Shown: positions 58,850 to 64,000 of the stretch, piece after piece
How positions within the stretch are numbered: the first letter of the stretch is position 1
Layout: each line of letters opens with the position of its first letter
Assembly: GCA_965153355.1 (NCBI GenBank)
Contig: OZ231127.1
Location: 82,584,001-82,648,000 of the forward strand
DNA from: Flaccisagitta enflata
Lineage: Eukaryota; Chaetognatha; Sagittoidea; Aphragmophora
DNA: 64,000 bases
Direction: 5' to 3'
Made by a program: the position numbers and the translations under genes
The notes under the pieces: model-generated
Seen by the model: the letters and a program-made list of their open reading frames with translations, nothing else
Told to the model about the DNA's origin: nothing
Database searches by the model: none

Positions 58850-59539
58850 ATGGCGGAAGAAAATAAAAAACTTACTGTTCGTTACCTTCTTGATCGTCAT
58901 AATGCTCAACCATTAACAAGGCAAACGAAAGATAGTGTTGGTTATGACATCAAAGCGATTGAATCCGACACTGTGCCCGCTAACTCATGGAAAGTTATTG
59001 AAACTGGCGTTAAGTTGGCACTTCCAAAAGGACATGTAGGAAAAATCTTTTCACGTTCGGGATTGGCGGCTAATCATGGTATTACCGCACAAGCCGACGT
59101 CATTGATCCTGACTACAGAGACACGATAAAGGTAAAAAGAATAGCTGCTTTGTGTGTAGTGTTGAAGTCTGTGATATTGATTGATTAATAGATCAATTAA
59201 ATTACTTTCTAAATGATTAACTTAGCCAGTTGAAGAGATGCTTTGGCTAAATGGTAAGGTTTTACACATTTGTGCATTCTGTTTGAGATAAGTGATATAA
59301 GTTGATACACATATATATATATATATATATATAAGGTGATGTAAGTTCTTGTTATGTTGCATTAGGTTTTGCTGTTCAACCATTCTCCAACTGATTACCA
59401 AGTTCAACCTGGGGAGCGCATTGCACAAATCCTCATCATAAAGGTCGAAATTGTGGACATGGAAGTGTTTGCCACTTTTGTCAAGGAGGCTGATAATGAC
59501 CGCGGTTTAGGAGGTCTCGGATCAACCGATCATTTTTAG
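58850..59539 (+). CDS. dUTP diphosphatase (dUTPase), two exons
   Basis: Exon 1 58850-59131 and exon 2 59366-59539 (intron GT-AG, phase 0) give 151 residues, the usual length for the homotrimeric dUTPase that hydrolyses dUTP to dUMP and diphosphate and keeps uracil out of DNA. The five family motifs are in order: SVGYDIKA (29-36), SRSGLA (68-73), ADVIDPDYR (82-90, with catalytic Asp86), PGERIAQIL (109-117) and RGLGGLGST (140-148). Departures from consensus: Asp83 where Gly is usual in motif 3, Leu145 where the uracil-stacking Phe is usual, and Asp149 where the final Gly is usual. The reading frame ends CAT TTT TAG, and that TAG is the first base of a T-run plus the AG that starts an HLE. No other gene is nearby. 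Confidence 0.92.
59313..59334. repeat. (AT)n in dUTPase intron
   Basis: About 22 bp of ATAT inside the dUTPase intron. Confidence 0.9.
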
Positions 59540-59714
59540 TTGCGGACACGCAACTCTATAAAAGGCTTTGTCTCTCCGTCCGTTGGTTGATTGGTTGGTT
59601 GGTTGGTTGGTTGGTTGTTTGGTCCGTCCGTCACGCTCGAGTTGAGAAGTGGGAAATCGCGTATTTCCACCCCTGCCCATCCGTCCGCAACTGATGGCCC
59701 TGTATCCGGCCTTG
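59538..59714 (-). mobile_element. HLE, arm type B, at dUTPase stop codon
   Basis: Hairpin AGTTGCGGACACGCAACT, CTCTATAAAAGGCTTTGTC, GTTGGTTGG array, GTGGGAAATCGC, CCCCTGCCCATCC, arm GTCCGCAACT, CTGTATCCGGCCTTG end. Its first two bases, AG, complete the TAG stop of the dUTPase frame. A second weak piece (CATATAACTCTATAAGAGAC) follows at 59719-59800. Confidence 0.85.
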
Positions 59715-60178
59715 TTAATTACAGACATATAACTCTATAAGAGACTTTATTTGTTCGTTGATTTGTCTGTGTGTTCGTTGCCTTGTCCATTTGTTTGCAG
59801 TGACATTGTGTACCCCGTGATATTCAGCTGCTAATTAAATAAATTGATTGATGTCAAATTACAAGCTTCTTTATAGCTAAATAAGTAAAATTAATGATTG
59901 AGAAGAAAAAAAATTATTTTCATCTTTTTAATTACGTCTTACATGGAACCGAGCATTGTCCACTTACAGACAGCCCCTCATTCACTTATCCTCTTCAATC
60001 ACTGGTGCTATGCGTTTTTAGCTAAGATTTCATGCCTACTTGTAGTTAAGTCTTAAGACTGACTTAAATGAATTTTGCCCACAGTCAACTCGTCAAATAT
60101 AAATTGAAAAACAAATTAGGCATCACATTTTTTTCATGTAAATGTATCTAATATCAATGGTATAAAAAGCTAGCATGT

Positions 60179-60316
60179 GATGATTTATACTTTCTCTAAA
60201 AACCATTTTATTTCTACCTTGAGATCAGAAAAATTACTGTTATAAGATGGACTATTATCATAAGACTCACACATATTAAAAGACAAATGTTCAGTTCAGT
60301 TCATTTTTACAAGGTG
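60179..60316. repeat. Direct repeat, right flank of dUTPase segment
   Basis: Second copy of the 57796-57932 sequence; identical over long stretches, for example GGACTATTATCATAAGACTC and ACACATATTAAAAGACAAAT. Confidence 0.8.
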
Positions 60317-60529
60317 TGTGGTAGAATTCTTGAAATATTTCACTTTCTTGCTGGCATTTGGGAGATGGAGAGAATAAGCAGACTTAAGATGATAAAAGCA
60401 TTTATTTTTAATCTGATTTATTCCTCGGCATCTGATGTGTAATTATTGTCACTGATTGATGTCACTGATATCTGATGTCACTGATTGATGTCACTGATAT
60501 CTGATGTCACTGATTCTGGTTGACTTCTT

Positions 60530-60773
60530 AGTTGCAAGCTTCGCAACTCTACACCCCGCTTTGTCAGTCCGTCCGTCCATCCATCTGTCCGTCCATCACA
60601 CTTTACTTTTTTGGATTTTTGCGTTTTTTTTGCTTCACTGCTCCTGCCCAAATGTTCTTGTAATGACCAAGGCAAGGAATGAGGAGAAAGACAGACAGAC
60701 AAACAGACGAATGATCTCATAGATCCTCCTGTCCACCTGTCCCACCTGCAAACAACTAGTGTATCCGGCATTG
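60530..60773 (-). mobile_element. HLE, arm type D, in right inverted copy
   Basis: Hairpin AGTTGCAAGCTTCGCAACT, CTACACCCCGCTTTGTCAG, GTCCGTCCATCC array, CACTTTACTTTTTTGG, CTCCTGCCCAAATG, a ~60-bp insert, CACCTGCAAACAACT and GTGTATCCGGCATTG end. Orthologous to 21464-21699 in the left copy. Confidence 0.75.
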
Positions 60774-60939
60774 TTTCCAAAGTGATATCTCTACCAGTAA
60801 TGGCGGCTATCGCCGTGAGGAATAAAAGTCATAAACTTTATTCACTTTATGTCATGCTTTCGACTTCAGCGTCTGTAATTTTTCTATTTGTTAGATTAAA
60901 TCAAGAGTAATATTATGTCTTGAATGCACTTTAATCTGA

Positions 60940-61360
60940 GAAAAATAGGACTGAGCCAAATGAGCTCACTGGGCTAAAACGCTCAACATCACCCATCCAG
61001 ATAACCAGTTATGCTCACTGACATGTTCTTGTATTTGCATACTCTGCATTTATTCATCGCATGCTCAAACATTTATTTATCCCAATTGAAACTTAAAAAA
61101 AACTGAACTAACTGAGCTAAGTGAGCTAAAATACTGAAAAACATCCTCACAAATAAACAGCTATGCTCACTGACATGCTTTCTTTTTTGCAAGCTAAGAC
61201 AAGTAAAAAAACATCTATTTATTTATCCAATTAAAAAACAAAAAAAAAATTGAGCTAAATGATTTAAATGAGCTAAAATACTCAAAAGCACCCTCAATGA
61301 CGAGCAGCTACACTCAGTAACATGTTTTCTTGTATTTGCATGCTCAAACAAACATCAATA
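60940..61360. repeat. AGCTCA satellite, three to four units
   Basis: ~130-bp units with TGAGCTAAATGAGCTAA, TATGCTCACTGACATG and TTGTATTTGCATGCTCA, inverse of 19190-19570. Confidence 0.8.
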
Positions 61361-61754
61361 CACTTCTTGATTGATCCTACTCAAAATCGTAAAAAATCAT
61401 ATTTGAATTTTTAGTAAAAAATGATTGAAAAATTCATGACTCAAAAAAATATTTGTCGTAGAACATTCTGCTTAGCGCCAAATGAAAGAGAATTATCAAA
61501 TTTACTTACCCTATTAATTTCATTAAAGGGCTCATTCACCCCTATGAAAACCTCAACTTTTTAATAAGAAAATGAAAACCATGTTTCCCTCCAATATGTC
61601 AAAAAGTCGAAGACTGACTTCGACTTTTTCCCCATAACAGGAAAGAATATCCATTTGTCTATCATATCAGCTACAAATTTCACTTGCATTTTGCTTGTGT
61701 CCTACTTAAAAGAATTAGATCAGAGGATTAGATATGTTTATTTTCAAACTATGT

Positions 61755-62110
61755 TGTACGCAGTGTACCCAGTAGTATTCAGTGTATCCCAGCAGTACTC
61801 AGTGTTCCCAGCAGTTCTTAGCGTACCCAACAGTACTCAGCTACGCAGCAGTACTCAATGTTCCCTGCATACTTAGCAGTACTTGGTGTACATAGCAGTA
61901 CTCAGCAGTACTCAGCGTACTGAGCAGTACTCAGCATACTCAGCAGTACTTGGCAGTACTCAGCGCACTCAGCCGTACTTGGCAGTACTCAGCATACTCA
62001 GCAGTACTCAGCAGTACTCAGCGCACTCAGCAGTGCTAAGCATACCCACAGTATTCAGCGTACATTAATTATTCAGTGTACCTACAGTGCAAAGTGTACC
62101 TACAATGAGT
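61755..62110. repeat. CAGTACTCAGC tandem array
   Basis: About 25 degenerate units of AGCAGTACTCAGCGTAC. Absent from the left inverted copy. Confidence 0.9.
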
Positions 62111-62139
62111 TTGCCCAGTATTCTAGTAATTCCAATTTC

Positions 62140-62325
62140 TTTAGGATATCTATATAAGGTTAACTTTATTGGGGTTGAATTTATTGGGGTTGTCTTTATC
62201 AGTGTTGACTTTATTGGGGTTGACTATCTTGGAATTTACTTTATTAGGATTGACTTTATCAGGGTTGCTCTTTTGGAGTTTAGTTTATTGGGGTTGAGTT
62301 TATCGGGTTTGAATTTATCAACAGG
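62140..62325. repeat. TTTATTGGGGTTGA tandem array
   Basis: About eleven 15-bp units (TTTATTGGGGTTGAC, TTTATCAGGGTTGAC), then AGAGCAAGCCTGCGAGCC...GAGCCCGG, which resembles the ends of the CAGGCC hAT-like family. Confidence 0.85.
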
Positions 62326-62489
62326 TCTTTTTTTAGAGCAAGCCTGCGAGCCTGTTGCTCTCTATTTTGCTGTCGGGCTATCCTGTTTTGCTTGCTCTGA
62401 GCCCGGCCAGCCCTCTCAAATTTGATGCCATGTTTTCATCTTCAATTGATTGGATGATTCTTGCAGTAGACATCCAATGTAGCAAGAAT

Positions 62490-62850
62490 TCTGGACCAGT
62501 TATGCTCACTGACATGTTCTTGGTTTTGCATGCTCAAATATTTATCTATCCCATGCTCAAACATTTATTTATCCCAATTGAAATTTTAAAACAATTGAGC
62601 TAAATGAACTAAGTCAGCTAGAATACTGAAAACACCCTCAGAGATGAGCAGCTATGCTCACTGACATGCTTTCTTATATTTGCAAGCTAAGACAAGTATC
62701 AAAACATCAATTTATTTATACGATTAGAATAACAAAAAAAAATTGAGCTAAATGAGCTAAATGAGCTAAAATACTCAAAAGCATCCTCAATGATGATCAG
62801 CTACACTCAGTAATATGTTTTCTTGTATTTGCATGCTCAAACAAACATCA
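62490..62850. repeat. AGCTCA satellite, about three units
   Basis: Same ~130-bp unit, paired in inverse with 19190-19570. Confidence 0.8.
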
Positions 62851-63273
62851 ATACACTTCTTTATTGATCCTACTTGAAATAGTAAAAAATTGAAAAAAAA
62901 TCATATTTGAATTTTTTGTAAAAAAATTTTGAAAAATTCACGACTCAAAAAAATATTTGTCGTAGAGCGCCAAATGAAAGAGAATTATCAAATTTACTTT
63001 GCCTATCAATTTCACTAGAGAGCTCATTCGCCCCTATGAGATTTCTAATAAGAAAATGAAAACCATGTTTCTCTCCAATATGTCAAAAAGTCGAAGACTG
63101 ACGACTTTGACTTTTTTCCCAAATAAAGGAAAGAATATCCAACTTATCATACATATGTATTTTTATGTATGTATATATGGGGCGAAACCCATTAAGGGTA
63201 CAGGACACCAACTGATGACCAGAAGCTGTATGGTTCTAGATATCAGTTTTTATTCGATTTTTTCTCACCCTGC

Positions 63274-63522
63274 TTGGAAGTTAAATCCACAAGTTGCATT
63301 GGGACGTCAGAAGAGAGAGGTGGACCATTGTCCAAATTGAGGTTGATGCTTAAACCATCAAAGGCAGATTTAGTACCATACCATGATCATTCATGTGATT
63401 TAAATTTGACCTCTAGAACACAAAGAATATTGATAAGAGGAAAAATTTATGCAAAAAAACCAGATGTACAACAGAAACAGAGTAATCCGTTTCCTAAGAC
63501 CTTTTATGTATGGGTGTTGTGA
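63274..63522 (+). CDS. Duplicated open frame, unknown protein (right copy)
   Basis: 82 codons, identical in protein to 18532-18780. The frame ends at a TGA formed by TTGTGAAG, which is also the target octamer of the MITE that follows directly. Confidence 0.25.
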   Translation: MEVKSTSCIGTSEERGGPLSKLRLMLKPSKADLVPYHDHSCDLNLTSRTQRILIRGKIYAKKPDVQQKQSNPFPKTFYVWVL

Positions 63523-63524
63523 AG

Positions 63525-63853
63525 TAGCCTAACAACAAAAAATGCGATGTCATAGAAAAGTTCTCTATCGGAGGGATATGGCCCAAAATCATGTTTACAG
63601 GTGGTCCATGAAAAAAATTTAGCCCTGGAACCCCTATAAATTGGCGCCGCCACCTGCCACCTTTCCCATAACAAAATATAGGCAAAAATTTTTTCCTGTA
63701 CATTTTCTATGGGATATGAGGGGGGTGGCGGCGGTATTTTCTAGAGGTCCCAGGACCAAATTTTTGTTTTGGGTTATCTGTGTACATGATTTTGAGTCAT
63801 ATTCCTTTGATAGAGAACTTTCCTATGACTTTGCATGAACTCTTGTTATGCTA
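63525..63853. mobile_element. hAT-like MITE, TAGCCTAACAA ends, perfect 8-bp duplication, empty site known
   Basis: TAGCCTAACAA at left and TTGTTATGCTA at right with inverted arms (TCATAGAAAAGTTCTCTATC against its complement near 63815). TTGTGAAG flanks both sides (63517-63524, 63854-63861). The inverted duplicate has a single CTTCACAA at 18530-18537 in the same context, without the element. The interior shares a CCCATAGAAAATGTACAGG phrase with the 23749 MITE. Confidence 0.9.
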
Positions 63854-64000
63854 TTGTGAAGGGATCTTCCGGAGACTGAGTAAGAAAGTAGACATTCGCT
63901 GGGTCATCCTCACAATGAATTAAGAACGGTTCAAACTCCTTCAGAATACTCATATTTGCAGGTTAGATTGGGTCCATATTGCAAGTTTGAAGTGAGCACA

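Larger units (their letters stand above)
57340..64000. repeat. Right copy of large inverted segmental duplication
   Basis: Reverse complement of blocks in 18393-23480 and cut by the window end at the point equivalent to 18393. Homology on this side starts at the last codons and 3' untranslated region of the zinc-finger gene (57345-57720), so the left copy retains only the gene's 3' tail. Confidence 0.8.

Overview
The window is AT-rich eukaryotic nuclear DNA with few genes and many repeats. The supporting evidence is GT-AG spliceosomal introns with consistent phases in two gene models, a C2H2 zinc-finger protein, a trimeric-type dUTPase, a decayed non-LTR reverse transcriptase, long CT/GA, CA, ATC and ATTC microsatellites, and dense non-autonomous DNA transposons. 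An invertebrate animal or a close unicellular relative fits, but no taxon can be named from the sequence.

Layout. 1-2.4 kb: a glutamine-rich coiled-coil gene, broken as it stands. 2.5-3.1 kb: GA and GAAA arrays. 3.1-11.5 kb: a nest of transposons inside transposons, up to five levels deep, dominated by two large fold-back (palindromic) elements. 12.2-12.4 kb: a possible first exon. 12.7-14.3 kb: another fold-back element. 18.4-23.5 kb: the left copy of a large inverted segmental duplication whose right copy is 57.3-64.0 kb (continuing past the window); parts are nearly identical. 22-39 kb: a roughly concentric set of weaker inverted repeats around a trinucleotide/CT-rich palindrome at 31.4-33.9 kb. 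37.9-38.4 kb: an isolated CpG-rich island. 43.3-53.6 kb: about 10 kb of degenerate satellite built on a GTCAACCA core, interrupted by transposons. 54.2-57.4 kb: a seven-exon zinc-finger gene. 58.85-59.54 kb: a two-exon dUTPase gene, flanked by ~137-bp direct repeats.

The most distinctive content is one short mobile-element family with about 36 recognisable copies, called here Helentron-like elements (HLE). Read 5'->3' a copy is: CAAGGCCGGATACACGG, an inverted-repeat arm, a GGGCAGGGGC block, a variable middle, a GACC/GACGG tandem array, ACAAAGCGGGGTGTAG, then a terminal hairpin whose 3' side matches the 5' arm, ending in CTAAAAA. Strand '+' for these features means the CAAGG end is at the lower coordinate. 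At least seven arm sequences occur (A AGTCGCGTGC, B AGTTGCGGAC, C AGTCGCTTGC, D AGTTGCAAGC, E AGGTGCG, F AGATGCGTCC, G AGTTGCGTG), and in most types the two ends change together so that pairing is kept. The layout matches that of non-autonomous Helentrons (DINE-1/HINE type), but no Rep/helicase partner is present. Empty sites inside the window show insertion into T-runs without target duplication. Copies sit in three introns of the zinc-finger gene and one supplies the stop codon of the dUTPase gene.

A second large class is short inverted-repeat elements with 8-bp target duplications (hAT-like), several with both flanks readable and one with an unoccupied counterpart 45 kb away in the inverted duplicate.
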